A DNA stretch of 64,000 bases from DAIOXA01 sp050949165 (GTDB taxonomy: Bacteria; Bacillota; Proteinivoracia; UBA4975): positions 992,001 to 1,056,000 of the forward strand of contig JBMNFF010000001.1 of the NCBI GenBank assembly GCA_050949165.1, in the 5' to 3' direction. The number at the start of each line of letters is the position of its first letter. The stretch's first letter is position 1. Of this stretch, positions 49,883-58,441 are shown piece by piece. The notes under the pieces are model-generated. The model ran no database searches and was not told the origin of the DNA. It worked only from the letters and a program-made list of their open reading frames with translations. A program made the position numbers and the translations under genes.

Positions 49883-50119
49883 CTAAATTGTCCACATGGG
49901 CGTTGACACCCGGATGTCTTGGTGACAGGTGGGACAGTAGTACAGGTGCACGCAATCCCGGCTCCGGGTCAGGGTTTCCCCCATTTCCCGGCTGAGGTAG
50001 GGGCTGTACTCGTCGATAAAGTCTTGCAGCGCTCCCCTTTCCTCCATTTCCTGGCCGCAGTACGGGCAAAATCTGCGGAAACTTTGCAGACCGTTGCAGA
50101 TGGGGCAGATGCGTTCCAC
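49883..50119 (-). CDS. zinc-ribbon protein
   Basis: A 78-residue protein with three paired-cysteine knuckles: CPIC, CPYC and CPTC (MERICPICNGLQSFRRFCPYCGQEM, and YYCPTCHQD). It starts with ATG 50119 and lies 16 bases before the methyltransferase-like gene. It probably binds zinc and nucleic acid or a protein partner. No named family is recognised. Confidence 0.72.
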   Translation of the reverse strand: MERICPICNGLQSFRRFCPYCGQEMEERGALQDFIDEYSPYLSREMGETLTRSRDCVHLYYCPTCHQDIRVSTPMWTI

Positions 50120-50167
50120 TTGGGCTCCTCCATATTTTTGCTACTAGTATGCCACTGACGGCAGCAA

Positions 50168-51304
50168 TTATCTGCTATTGAGAATCTGCAACATGGATTC
50201 CAGGGGCAAGACTCCCTCCACCAGAGATTGTAGCTGCCTGTACTCTGCCTCCTCCGGCCGGCCGCCCCGGGCCACCGCCCTGAGCATGATGTTCTTTGGG
50301 GTGTCCAAGGGCGAGACATACTCCACCACCGAAACCTTGTAGCCCCGGGCTTCCAAAGCGGCAACCCGCAGGCCGTCGGTGAGCACGTCCGAGAGCCGGT
50401 TGCGAAAGATGCTGTGGCGAGCCACCGCCTGCCAGGGGCCGTAATCGATGCGGTCCCGGAGAGCCGCCTGGCAGCAGGGTACCGAGATTATGTACTGGCA
50501 GTTAAGATGGATTCCCAAAGCCAGGGCCTCGTCGGTAGCGGTATCACAGGCATGCAGGCTGAGGACCATGTCCACCTTTTCCCGGGGCCGAAAATCCCTG
50601 ATGCTGCTGACCAGGAATTCCATATTCCGATAGTTGAGACGACGCTGAACCCTGCGGCTGGCCTCGATGACCTGGGCATTTCCATCGATACCGATTATCT
50701 TACAGGGAATGCGGCGCTTCTCCGTCAGCCAATAGTTGAGGACAAAGGAGAGGTAGGACTTGCCGCAGCCGCAGTCCAGGATTACCAGGGGACGCCGCTC
50801 CCGCCAATCCTTGAGGATCTCGTCCACCAATTCCACAAATCGATCCACCTGGTAGTATTTACGACGGCGATCGGCCCGAACCTTGCCCTCAGAAGAGGCT
50901 ATCCCCAGGGCCTGGAGCAGTTCCATGGCCTCCCCGGCCTGGATAAACTGCTGGCGGGTGCCGAACTCCACCGGCTGATGATGGTCCGCCGGGGAATCCA
51001 GAGTGCTGATGTTCATCTTCACATCTCCGGGATAGAGCTCGATATTGACCTGGGTCCCCCGCTCCAAAAAGCGGATGCCGGCCCGGGGTTCAGCCTCGAC
51101 CTGAGCCAGCAGGTAAGCTGGCAAATCCTTTAACTGCACCCGGATCCCCTCTCCTTGCAGGGTCTGGGGTTGAGCGGGGTCGACCTTTAGGACCAGGGAG
51201 CGCTGGCCCGCCTCCACCTCCACCCGCTGCAGGGCGGTGCTGTCCTGAAGGCGCAGCATTGCCATTTGCAGGGTTCGCTGTATTTTGATTTGGCGCTTAT
51301 CCAT
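50168..51304 (-). CDS. class I SAM-dependent methyltransferase
   Basis: A 378-residue protein. The N-terminal ~150 residues are unfamiliar (repeat-free, mixed alpha/beta). The C-terminal part is a methyltransferase: VILDCGCGKSYLSFVLNYWL (motif I), IIGIDGN (motif II), MVLSLHACDTATDEALALGI and VPCCQAAL, matching the Methyltransf_32/GSTCD group, whose role is unsettled. The ATG at 51304 follows AGGAGG. It heads the four-gene methyltransferase cluster. Confidence 0.82.
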   Translation of the reverse strand: MDKRQIKIQRTLQMAMLRLQDSTALQRVEVEAGQRSLVLKVDPAQPQTLQGEGIRVQLKDLPAYLLAQVEAEPRAGIRFLERGTQVNIELYPGDVKMNISTLDSPADHHQPVEFGTRQQFIQAGEAMELLQALGIASSEGKVRADRRRKYYQVDRFVELVDEILKDWRERRPLVILDCGCGKSYLSFVLNYWLTEKRRIPCKIIGIDGNAQVIEASRRVQRRLNYRNMEFLVSSIRDFRPREKVDMVLSLHACDTATDEALALGIHLNCQYIISVPCCQAALRDRIDYGPWQAVARHSIFRNRLSDVLTDGLRVAALEARGYKVSVVEYVSPLDTPKNIMLRAVARGGRPEEAEYRQLQSLVEGVLPLESMLQILNSR

Positions 51305-51410
51305 ATTCATCCTCCTGGGCTTATCCTAACCCATAGACAGCGTCCATTGCAACCGGATTTGCGTATATCGCCTTCTTGCCCCTGGCACACTAAGGGATGA
51401 GGTGAACGCA

Positions 51411-52250
51411 GTGAGACGAACTGGCAAAGCAGGTTTAATTCTGCTCCTGGCCGGAGGCCTTTCGGCGGGCGGCCTGTACATCTGGCAGAGGCTGCGTCAA
51501 TTTGCCCCCACCCGACCCAAGGACGCCAAGGATGCCGCCCACATCCTCCTCCAGGGCGAGCAGAAGGTGCTGGCCTTTTTTACCCGCCCCGACGAACTGG
51601 AATTATTCGCCGGCGGCGTACTCCGGCGCCTGCACCACCTGGGCAACAGCATCACCGTGGTGGACTGCAGTGAAGACGACAGCCGCTACAGCCAAGACCA
51701 GGCCCCCCGGCGCCGGCAATATGGGCTGAGCGGGAGTATTATGGGCTATGCCGGGGTCAGGCACTTGCGCCTCCCCGCTCGGACCCCGGGCGAAGACGGC
51801 CTAAAAGGGCAGGTGCGGGAGCTCATCGACCGGGAAGAGCCCCAGTTGGTCCTGACCTTCGACCACGCCCACATCCACCCCTGGCTACGCCGCCGGGAGC
51901 ACATTGCCCTGGGAGAGGCGGTGGTCCACGCCCTCAACGAAAAGGATTCCGATGCCCTGGTCTACCTCTACGCCAGCGCCAAGCCCAATGTGCTGGTGGA
52001 TATCGGCCCCGTCATCCGCCAAAAGGCCTGGGCCCTGGCCAAGCAAGCCGGCGATCTCCCGGGCTACCGGCGCCGGGGGGCAGAACTCCTGACCCGGCGC
52101 CTGGCGGCCATCACCGCCCGGGGCAGCGGCTACCGCTATGCCGAAGCCTTCCGCAGCCTCCACAACATCCACACCTTTGTCCCCCCCACCGCCAAGATGC
52201 CGCCCCAGAAAACCAAAACCCGGCAGCCTGGAGCCAATCCGCCGATATAG
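51411..52250 (+). CDS. PIG-L-like deacetylase-fold protein with altered metal motif
   Basis: A 279-residue protein with an N-terminal membrane anchor (LILLLAGGLSAGGLYIWQRL) and a PIG-L/LmbE-like domain. The usual AHPDDE zinc motif is TRPDEL, so the first zinc His is replaced by Arg and the second Asp by Glu; the later HIHPWLRRREHIALGEAVVHAL keeps His residues. The fold fits deacetylases of GlcNAc-type substrates (LmbE, MshB) but catalysis may be lost or changed. The GTG at 51411 follows GAGGTG. It is divergent from the methyltransferase cluster. Confidence 0.72.
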   Translation: MRRTGKAGLILLLAGGLSAGGLYIWQRLRQFAPTRPKDAKDAAHILLQGEQKVLAFFTRPDELELFAGGVLRRLHHLGNSITVVDCSEDDSRYSQDQAPRRRQYGLSGSIMGYAGVRHLRLPARTPGEDGLKGQVRELIDREEPQLVLTFDHAHIHPWLRRREHIALGEAVVHALNEKDSDALVYLYASAKPNVLVDIGPVIRQKAWALAKQAGDLPGYRRRGAELLTRRLAAITARGSGYRYAEAFRSLHNIHTFVPPTAKMPPQKTKTRQPGANPPI

Positions 52251-52261
52251 GCGGTTTTTTT
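52239..52261 (+). terminator. terminator overlapping the PIG-L stop
   Basis: CCGCC (52239-52243) pairs with GGCGG (52250-52254), followed by seven T. The TAG stop lies inside the loop/stem. A second GC hairpin (52263-52289) follows. Confidence 0.82.
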
Positions 52262-52330
52262 GCGCCCGGGCAGGAATTTCTGCCCCGGGCATACAATTTA
52301 ACAGTTAGAAAAATCTGGGGGGTAGATGAA

Positions 52331-53698
52331 ATGGCAAGAGGCGGTTTTCAGAAGTTCGGTGCGGCGGCCATGACACCCATCGCCGTCCTGCCTGCGGCGG
52401 CCCTGCTCCTGGCCCTGGGCAATATTATCCCCATCCCCGCCGTGGCCCAGCCCCTGGAAGCAGCGGGCCAGTTGCTCATCAGCAATATCGGCTTGATCTT
52501 TGCCGTGGGGCTCTCCATCGGCCTGGCCGACGATGCCAGCATTGCCGGATTTACCGGGGCCATCAGCTACTGTATCATCACCGGAGTGGCCTCCCTGGGC
52601 AGCCCAGCCAGCCTGGATATGGGCATCCTGGCTGGAATTATCGCCGCTGTCACGGCGGGCCTACTCTACAATCGCTTTCATAAGGTGCAATTCCATCCCT
52701 ATCTGAGCTTCTTTGCCGGACGCAGATTTGTGCCCATCATCGCCAGCCTGGTCAGCGCCGCCCTGGGCGTCGGCTTGGGGCTGGTGTGGCCCTTGCTCCA
52801 GGAGGCAATCCGAACCGCAGGCCAGTGGGTCCATTCTGCCGGCAGCCTGGGGGTCTATGTCTACGGCGCCCTGGAGCGACTGCTCCTCCCCCTGGGACTG
52901 CATCATGTCCTCAACGCCTTCGTCCTGGCCGTCATGGGGGAATTCACCAGCGCCGGCGGCGAGGTCATCCGGGGCGAGGTATTTCGCTTCCTGGCCGGAG
53001 ATCCCAATGCCGGCGCCTTCCTGGCCGGCGCCTATCCCATCAAGCTCTTTGCCCTGCCCGCCGCCTGCCTGGCCATGTACCGTACGGCCCGGCCCGACCA
53101 GCGCGACAAGGTCAAGGGCCTCCTGGTGGCCGCAGCCGCCACCAGCATCCTCACGGGGATAACTGAACCGGTGGAATTTGCCTTCCTCTTTACAGCTCCC
53201 CTCCTTTACGGCGTCCACGTGCTCCTCACCGGCTCCTCCTTCTTGCTCAGCCAGCTCCTGGGCTTTCGCCACGGCTTCGGCTCTTCGGCAGGCATCCTGG
53301 AATACCTGGTCAACCTGCACTTAGCCGATAGGGCCTGGCTCCTCCTGCCCTTGGGCCTGGGCTTTGCCCTCATCTACTACTTTGCCTTCACCGCCATCAT
53401 CACCAGGCTGAACCTGCCTACTCCCGGGCGCCTTGCCCGGGAGCAGGCCGCATCCCTCCAGGCAGACCCGGCAACCGCCCGGGCACTTATCGAGGCCCTG
53501 GGGGGCGGCGCCAACCTGGCCCAGGTCAACAGCTGCCTGACCCGGCTGCGGGTGGTGGTCCGGGACCCCGACAAGGTCAATCGGGAACAAATCATGGCCC
53601 TGGGCGCCGCCGGGCTGATTGGCAAGGGCAGCGCCCTGCAGATCGTGGTGGGAACCGTGGCCGATGAGCTGAAGCAATTGGTCAGGGAGAATATGTAA
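52331..53698 (+). CDS. PTS permease, EIIC-EIIB of the glucose/N-acetylglucosamine family
   Basis: A 455-residue PTS transporter. EIIC spans about residues 1-375 with MTPIAVLPAAALLLALG, LGVGLGLVWPLL, GLHHVLNAFVLAVMG and ITEPVEFAFLF; EIIB is about 385-455, with the phosphorylated Cys402 in NSCLTRLRVVVRD. EIIA is not fused, so it depends on a separate EIIA. The GlcNAc or glucose specificity is by family; nagA in the same window makes GlcNAc reasonable. The ATG at 52331 follows GGGGGTAG. Confidence 0.9.
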   Translation: MARGGFQKFGAAAMTPIAVLPAAALLLALGNIIPIPAVAQPLEAAGQLLISNIGLIFAVGLSIGLADDASIAGFTGAISYCIITGVASLGSPASLDMGILAGIIAAVTAGLLYNRFHKVQFHPYLSFFAGRRFVPIIASLVSAALGVGLGLVWPLLQEAIRTAGQWVHSAGSLGVYVYGALERLLLPLGLHHVLNAFVLAVMGEFTSAGGEVIRGEVFRFLAGDPNAGAFLAGAYPIKLFALPAACLAMYRTARPDQRDKVKGLLVAAAATSILTGITEPVEFAFLFTAPLLYGVHVLLTGSSFLLSQLLGFRHGFGSSAGILEYLVNLHLADRAWLLLPLGLGFALIYYFAFTAIITRLNLPTPGRLAREQAASLQADPATARALIEALGGGANLAQVNSCLTRLRVVVRDPDKVNREQIMALGAAGLIGKGSALQIVVGTVADELKQLVRENM

Positions 53699-53704
53699 AG
53701 AAGC

Positions 53705-53756
53705 CGAAACTCAGGCTGCTAGGGGCATTTACGCTGCTACCTGCTCCTGAGTTTCG
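53705..53756. repeat. long inverted repeat after the PTS gene
   Basis: CGAAACTCAGG (53705-53715) pairs with CCTGAGTTTCG (53746-53756), with 30 bases between. It lies between the convergent PTS and manganese catalase genes and could terminate both; the T-tract is weak. Confidence 0.55.
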
Positions 53757-53777
53757 ACTTCCTTCTCCCACTCCCCC

Positions 53778-54572
53778 TTAATTGGGGCGCGGCGGGTTGC
53801 TATGATGCCGGTTGCGGGTGTGGTCGCTGTACTTGGGCCCCACCTCCCGGGGATTATCTGCCGGACGATCATGGCCATACTGGGGCTTGCCCCCAAACTT
53901 TTCCTGGGGATTGTGCATATAGCGGAATTCGTTCCCCTGATTCCAGGGCCCCCGGTAATCCCCCCGGCCGGTGGAAGTGTTGACATAGATTTTGGAAAAC
54001 TCGCTATCCCGAAAGTCTTCCATAACCCCGGAGCCGGCAATGCTCTCCAGGGCCTTGGTAAAAGATGTGCCGTGGGACTCCTCCCGGCTGAGGAGGAAGC
54101 GAATCATGTCCTTGACCCCGGGGTCATCGGTTTGCTGAAGCAGGCGCTCGTACACCAACTTGGCCCGAAGCTCTGCCGCCACATCGGAGCGAAGGTCGGC
54201 ATAGAGGTCGCCGGTGGAGTTGACAAAATTCGCCGTCCAGGGCTGGCCCGAGGAATTGTAGAGCAAGGGGCCGCCGCCCAGAATTGCCATGGCTGGAGCC
54301 TGGTAGTCCATGGGCGCCCGATCCATATCCCCCAGGAGCATGGCCAGGCATTCCCCTACCATCTCCAGGTGACTCAGCTCCTCGGCGGCAATGTCCTGGA
54401 GGAGATCCCGGAGCTTGGGGTCGTTGCAGCCCAGGCTCTGGCTAAAGTACTGCATCGCTGCCTTCAATTCGCCATTGGCGCCGCCGAACTGCTCCAGAAG
54501 GAGGACAGCGAAGCGGGGATCAGGCCGGTCTACCCGCACGGTGTATTCCAAATCCTTGAAGTGCTTAAACAT
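53778..54572 (-). CDS. manganese catalase (CotJC-like)
   Basis: A 264-residue di-manganese catalase: FAVLLLEQFGGANGELKAAMQYFSQS, AAEELSHLEMVGECLAML and FLLSREESHGTSFTKALE supply the metal-binding Glu and His residues of the ferritin-like bundle. The C-terminus is a hydrophilic tail rich in Pro, Gly and His. It removes hydrogen peroxide; relatives are spore-coat proteins (CotJC) or cytosolic catalases. The ATG at 54572 follows CGGAGGTG. The length is nearer YjqC-type catalases than the shorter CotJC. Confidence 0.9.
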   Translation of the reverse strand: MFKHFKDLEYTVRVDRPDPRFAVLLLEQFGGANGELKAAMQYFSQSLGCNDPKLRDLLQDIAAEELSHLEMVGECLAMLLGDMDRAPMDYQAPAMAILGGGPLLYNSSGQPWTANFVNSTGDLYADLRSDVAAELRAKLVYERLLQQTDDPGVKDMIRFLLSREESHGTSFTKALESIAGSGVMEDFRDSEFSKIYVNTSTGRGDYRGPWNQGNEFRYMHNPQEKFGGKPQYGHDRPADNPREVGPKYSDHTRNRHHSNPPRPN

Positions 54573-54632
54573 CTGGTTCACCTCCGATTTGTATTTCACC
54601 TTTAATTTCTCTTATCCCCGGCCTTTATATGC

Positions 54633-54660
54633 AAAAAAGCAGTGAGCAAAGCTCGCTGCT
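54633..54660 (-). terminator. terminator after CD3324-type gene
   Basis: On the minus strand AGCAGCGAGC (54660-54651) pairs imperfectly with GCTCACTGCT (54647-54638) around TTT, followed by six T (54638-54633). It overlaps the stop codon of the gene upstream. Confidence 0.85.
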
Positions 54661-54925
54661 ATTTTCGAGTGTACACTATTTTCTTGATGGTTTCGGGACT
54701 TAAGAAGAATTGACTGGCCAGGGTGTCGATATCGACCCCTTGCCGGAACTGAGCGCGAATCTGACGATTGCGCCGGTCCAACTCCCGGCGGGTGCCGCTG
54801 CGCTGTCCCCAGCCCGTGCGGTCACAATCCTTTATGGGGATGTACACCAGCTTGCCCGAGGCGTACTGTTGCAGTTCAGCGATCAGGCGGGCAGGTAATA
54901 CCTCCCGGGCGTTTAAATATTCCAA
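54659..54925 (-). CDS. CD3324-family small DNA-binding protein
   Basis: An 88-residue protein: EYLNAREVLPARLIAELQQYASGKLVYIPIKD, then a WGQRSGTRRELDRRNRQIRAQF helix pair and a C-terminal helix-turn-helix-like LASQFFLSPETIKKIVYTRK. This fits the CD3324/Mor-like family of small regulators in clostridia. The TTG at 54925 is chosen because AGGGGGT is 6 bases upstream and matches the family start. Its target is unknown. Confidence 0.8.
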   Translation of the reverse strand: MEYLNAREVLPARLIAELQQYASGKLVYIPIKDCDRTGWGQRSGTRRELDRRNRQIRAQFRQGVDIDTLASQFFLSPETIKKIVYTRK

Positions 54926-55092
54926 TGCTAAACCCCCTATTTTGCTCTTTGTTTGCACTGAAAGCCTTGACGACGATCATCAGTATTACCTCCCTTCTTG
55001 TGATTTATTGCACTCTTAGATTTTACCGGAAAGCACAGGTATTGGCAAGGTCTTTTTGCCAATTTCTCTTATATCGGGTATTTTGCCCTTCT

Positions 55093-56202
55093 TTACAGGT
55101 CCAGGAGAAATTTGCCGTCCTTGTATATCAATTCTCCGTCGGCGTAAATCTCTCCGCCCTGGCGCATGTCGCAGAGCATATCCCAATGAATGCCCGACTG
55201 GTTTTTGCCGCCGCTCTCGGGGAAGGAGGCGCCGATGGCCATGTGCACTGTGCCGCCAATCTTCTCGTCAAAGAGCATATTCCGAGTAAAGGTCTGGATG
55301 CCGAAGTTGGTCCCCACAGCCACTTCTCCTACATAGCAGGCGCCGGCATCGGTCTCCAGCAGGGCATGGAGCAGGTCTTCGCCCTTGGCGGCGGAGGCCT
55401 TGACCACCTTGCCGTCTTTAAACTCCAGACGGATGTCCTCAATTTCCTTGCCGGAGAAGATGCCGGGGAAGCTAAAGCGGATATGGCCGTTGACGCTGTC
55501 CTCCACCGGTCCGGTGAAGACTTCACCATCGGGGAAGTTCTCGTGGCCGCTGCAGTTAATCCACTTGCGCCCCTCGATGCTCATGCTGATATCGGTGTCA
55601 TGGGAGACGATGCGCAAGTCAGACTTGGTATTGAGAATCTGGCAGATCTTGTCCTGCTCGGCATCTATCCGCCGCCATTCCGCCACAGGATCGTCGTGGT
55701 CCAGAAGCCCTGCCCCAAAGACGAAGTCGGCATATTCTGCCAGGGACATATTGGCATCCTGGGCGGCGGCATTGGTGGGAAAGGCCGTCAAGGTCCAGCG
55801 CAATTCGCCCTTGGACGCCCGCTCCATAAAGACTTTATCCAGCTCGGCGCCGGCCCGGCGGCTTCTGGCAATGCGCTGGGAATCAACATTGGAAAGGGCC
55901 TTGGTATTGTAACTGGCCATGACACTGAGGTAGGCGTCAAATTCCTCGGTAATCAGTTTATCCACTGGGTTGACATAATCCAACTGCTCGTCGCTGGCAT
56001 TCTTGTAGAATATCTCGGCGGCATTGGGCAGTCCCAACATGGAAGTGACATGAGCACCTGCCAGGATGGCCTCCTTATAGACGGCCTCCAGCAGGGGCTG
56101 GGCCTGGAGGGTGCCCTTAAGGACGAAGTTATCGCCTTTTTTCAGGCCCAGGGAGTAGTGAACCAACAATTTGGCCAACTTATCAATCCGGGGATCGTGC
56201 AT
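55093..56202 (-). CDS. M29-family aminopeptidase
   Basis: A 369-residue metalloaminopeptidase of the AmpS/AmpT (PepS) type. Shown by FVLKGTLQAQPLLEAVYKEA, the conserved NFPDGEVFTGPVEDSVNG (metal Glu), GEVAVGTNFGIQTFTRNMLFDEKIGGTVHMAIG and IHWDMLCDMR (metal His, Asp). It removes N-terminal residues from peptides in the cytoplasm. The ATG at 56202 is chosen (GGAG upstream); an ATG at 56211 is also in frame. Confidence 0.93.
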   Translation of the reverse strand: MHDPRIDKLAKLLVHYSLGLKKGDNFVLKGTLQAQPLLEAVYKEAILAGAHVTSMLGLPNAAEIFYKNASDEQLDYVNPVDKLITEEFDAYLSVMASYNTKALSNVDSQRIARSRRAGAELDKVFMERASKGELRWTLTAFPTNAAAQDANMSLAEYADFVFGAGLLDHDDPVAEWRRIDAEQDKICQILNTKSDLRIVSHDTDISMSIEGRKWINCSGHENFPDGEVFTGPVEDSVNGHIRFSFPGIFSGKEIEDIRLEFKDGKVVKASAAKGEDLLHALLETDAGACYVGEVAVGTNFGIQTFTRNMLFDEKIGGTVHMAIGASFPESGGKNQSGIHWDMLCDMRQGGEIYADGELIYKDGKFLLDL

Positions 56203-56386
56203 GCTATCCACTCCTAACTTGGAAGATTCCTTCCCAATCTATAGTTAGACATCAGTATAATTATTCCTGCCCCAGGCCGGTAATTTCAGGTCCTGTTCCG
56301 CCGGTCGCTTAATACCCGCAGACCCGCCAGGGCAAGAAAAGGCGGGCCGCCGTGATGGCAGCCCGTCATCATGCCAAAGGGGGCCC

Positions 56387-56419
56387 GTCGCGACAGTACG
56401 TAACGTCCCCGATGTCGCG
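56387..56419. repeat. short palindrome related to the 6.4-kb element
   Basis: CGCGAC (56389-56394) and GTCGCG (56414-56419) flank CAGTACGTAACGTCCCCGAT. The GTCCCCGATGTCGCG side equals one arm end of the 6437-6544 element. It lies between the aminopeptidase and the nucleoside permease gene, next to another GC hairpin. Confidence 0.55.
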
Positions 56420-56420
56420 G

Positions 56421-57374
56421 TCAGCGGGCGCTCTTGTCGTAGGGAACGCCCACGGCCTTGGGTGCCTGGGACTTTTTGGAGGTAAAGGTCAGGACCACCA
56501 GGGTGGCGATGAAGGGGGTCATCCGGTAGAAGTAGTTGGGGATGCCCAAATCGGCCAGGAAGGGTATCCCAGAATAAGTGGCGGCGATGGTCTGCATCAG
56601 GCCGAAGAAGAAGGCCGCCAGGAGGATGCGCCATGGTTTCCACTGGCCGAAGATCAGCACCGCCAGGGCCAGGAACCCGTATCCGGCCACGGTGGCGTTA
56701 AAGTTAGTGGAAGTGGGAACCACGAAGACCAAGCCCCCGATGCCCCCCAGCAGGCCCGAGATCATCACGCCGGCATAGCGCATCTTGTAGACATTGATGC
56801 CCACCGAGTCGGCGGCCTGGGGATGCTCGCCGCAGGCCCTGAGGCGCAGGCCAAAGCGGGTCCGATACAGGACTATGGCCGAGAGAACCAGGAGGCCCAA
56901 CCCCAGGTACGTGGTGATATAGGTGTTTTGGAAGAGCAGGGGCCCGAGGATGGGGATCTTGCCCAAAAGGGGCACCGAGACGATGCGGAAGGTGTTGTTA
57001 AAGCTGATTTGCTGCACGTTCTGAATCATCCGGGCCACGTATATGGCCACCGCCGGCGTCAACATGTTGATGGCGGTGCCGCTGATGACCTGATCGGCCT
57101 TCATGTTGATGGAGGCATAGGCGTGGAGCAGGGAAATCAGTATCCCGGCCACCCCAGCCACCAGAATGGCCAGAATCAGCAAGAGCTGGCCCTGCATTTT
57201 ATCCTGGACCTGGTTGATGAAGAGGATGCTGGTGAAGGCCCCGAAGACCATAATCCCCTCCAGGGCGATGTTGACCACGCCGCTGCGCTCGGAAAACATG
57301 CCCCCCAAGGCGACGATCAGCAAGGGGATGGCAAAGGCCATGGTCTGTTGAAAGACAAAGTAGACGATATTCAC
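56421..57374 (-). CDS. nucleoside-type ABC permease (NupQ-like)
   Basis: A 317-residue permease of the BPD_transp_2 (sugar/nucleoside) family: LLIVALGGMFSERSGVVNIALEGIMVFGAF split over two helices, GLRLRACGEHPQAADSVGINVYKMRYAGVMISGLLGGIGG. This is the second permease of a BMP-type importer, last of nupN-O-P-Q order. It overlaps the previous permease by 4 bases. The family transports nucleosides such as guanosine. Confidence 0.9.
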   Translation of the reverse strand: MNIVYFVFQQTMAFAIPLLIVALGGMFSERSGVVNIALEGIMVFGAFTSILFINQVQDKMQGQLLLILAILVAGVAGILISLLHAYASINMKADQVISGTAINMLTPAVAIYVARMIQNVQQISFNNTFRIVSVPLLGKIPILGPLLFQNTYITTYLGLGLLVLSAIVLYRTRFGLRLRACGEHPQAADSVGINVYKMRYAGVMISGLLGGIGGLVFVVPTSTNFNATVAGYGFLALAVLIFGQWKPWRILLAAFFFGLMQTIAATYSGIPFLADLGIPNYFYRMTPFIATLVVLTFTSKKSQAPKAVGVPYDKSAR

Positions 57375-58441
57375 TTCGCTCCACCTCCCCCAGTTCTGAT
57401 GGTTCGGCGCTGGATGAACGATTTGATGATTAAGGCAAAGGCGCTGAAGTAGATGATGGCGGCCAGAATGATATCTATGACTTCCGGAGCGAAATCGAAG
57501 AGTTGCAGGTAGTCGCCGCCCACGGTTATATAGCCGATAAACAGTCCGGCGAAGAGGATGCCGATGGGGTTGGAAAGGCCCAGAAGGGCAACGGGAATCC
57601 CGGTAAAGCCCTCGGCGGCCAGGACATTGACCACCTCGATGTACTTGCCCGATCCGGCCAGGTAGAGGAGGCCGCCGCCCAGGCCGGCCAGCCCTCCGGC
57701 GATGACCATGGAGAGGACGATGCAGCGCTTTTCGTTGATGCCGGCATACTTGCTGGCATCGCGGTTATAGCCCACCGCCTTCAGCTCAAAGCCGAACCTC
57801 GTCTTGTTGAGGATGACGTACATGGCCACGGCAGCCAGCACCGCGATGATAAAGCCTGCATTGACATTGGAGCGGGGGAAAATCTTGTCCAGGCCCATCC
57901 TGGGTATGATGGCGCTCCTGGCCACCGGCAGGGACTGGTTGCGCAGTTTATCGAAGATGGTCTGCACCACCATGTAATTGACCAGGTACATGCCGATATA
58001 ATTCATCATGATGGAAGCGATGACTTCGTGGACATTGGCCAAAGCCTTGAGCAGCCCTGGAATCAGGGCCCAGAGGGCGCCGCCCACAACCGCCGCCAGC
58101 AGGGCCGCCACCCAGTGAAAGCTACCGAGACCGGCGCCCTTTATCCCCACCAGGACAGCCAGGTAGGCTCCGACGATGAACTGTCCCGAGGCGCCGATGT
58201 TAAAGAGCCCGGTCTTAAAGGCGAAGCCCACCGAGAGTCCCGTGAGGATTACCGGCGTCCCGAAATACAGGACCCGGCCGATGCTGCGCATATCCCGGAA
58301 GGCGCCGGTGAGGATGGTCCAAAAGCCGCCGCCGGCCTGGGCCGGGTTGCTGATCAGGAGGATGACCAGGCCAAAGAGGAGGCCGACGACGATGGCAAAG
58401 ATGGAAGATAAGAATTCCAGATTCAAGCTGCGCTTTTTCAT
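57371..58441 (-). CDS. nucleoside-type ABC permease (NupP-like)
   Basis: A 356-residue permease of the same family: GFAFKTGLFNIGASGQFIVGAYLA, VIASIMMNYIGMYLVNYMV, FGFELKAVGYNRDASKYAGINEKRCIVLSMVIAGGLAGLGG. The GxNxxAARYAG-like cytoplasmic loop is where the ATPase docks. It overlaps the ATPase gene and the second permease by 4 bases each. Confidence 0.9.
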   Translation of the reverse strand: MKKRSLNLEFLSSIFAIVVGLLFGLVILLISNPAQAGGGFWTILTGAFRDMRSIGRVLYFGTPVILTGLSVGFAFKTGLFNIGASGQFIVGAYLAVLVGIKGAGLGSFHWVAALLAAVVGGALWALIPGLLKALANVHEVIASIMMNYIGMYLVNYMVVQTIFDKLRNQSLPVARSAIIPRMGLDKIFPRSNVNAGFIIAVLAAVAMYVILNKTRFGFELKAVGYNRDASKYAGINEKRCIVLSMVIAGGLAGLGGGLLYLAGSGKYIEVVNVLAAEGFTGIPVALLGLSNPIGILFAGLFIGYITVGGDYLQLFDFAPEVIDIILAAIIYFSAFALIIKSFIQRRTIRTGGGGAK

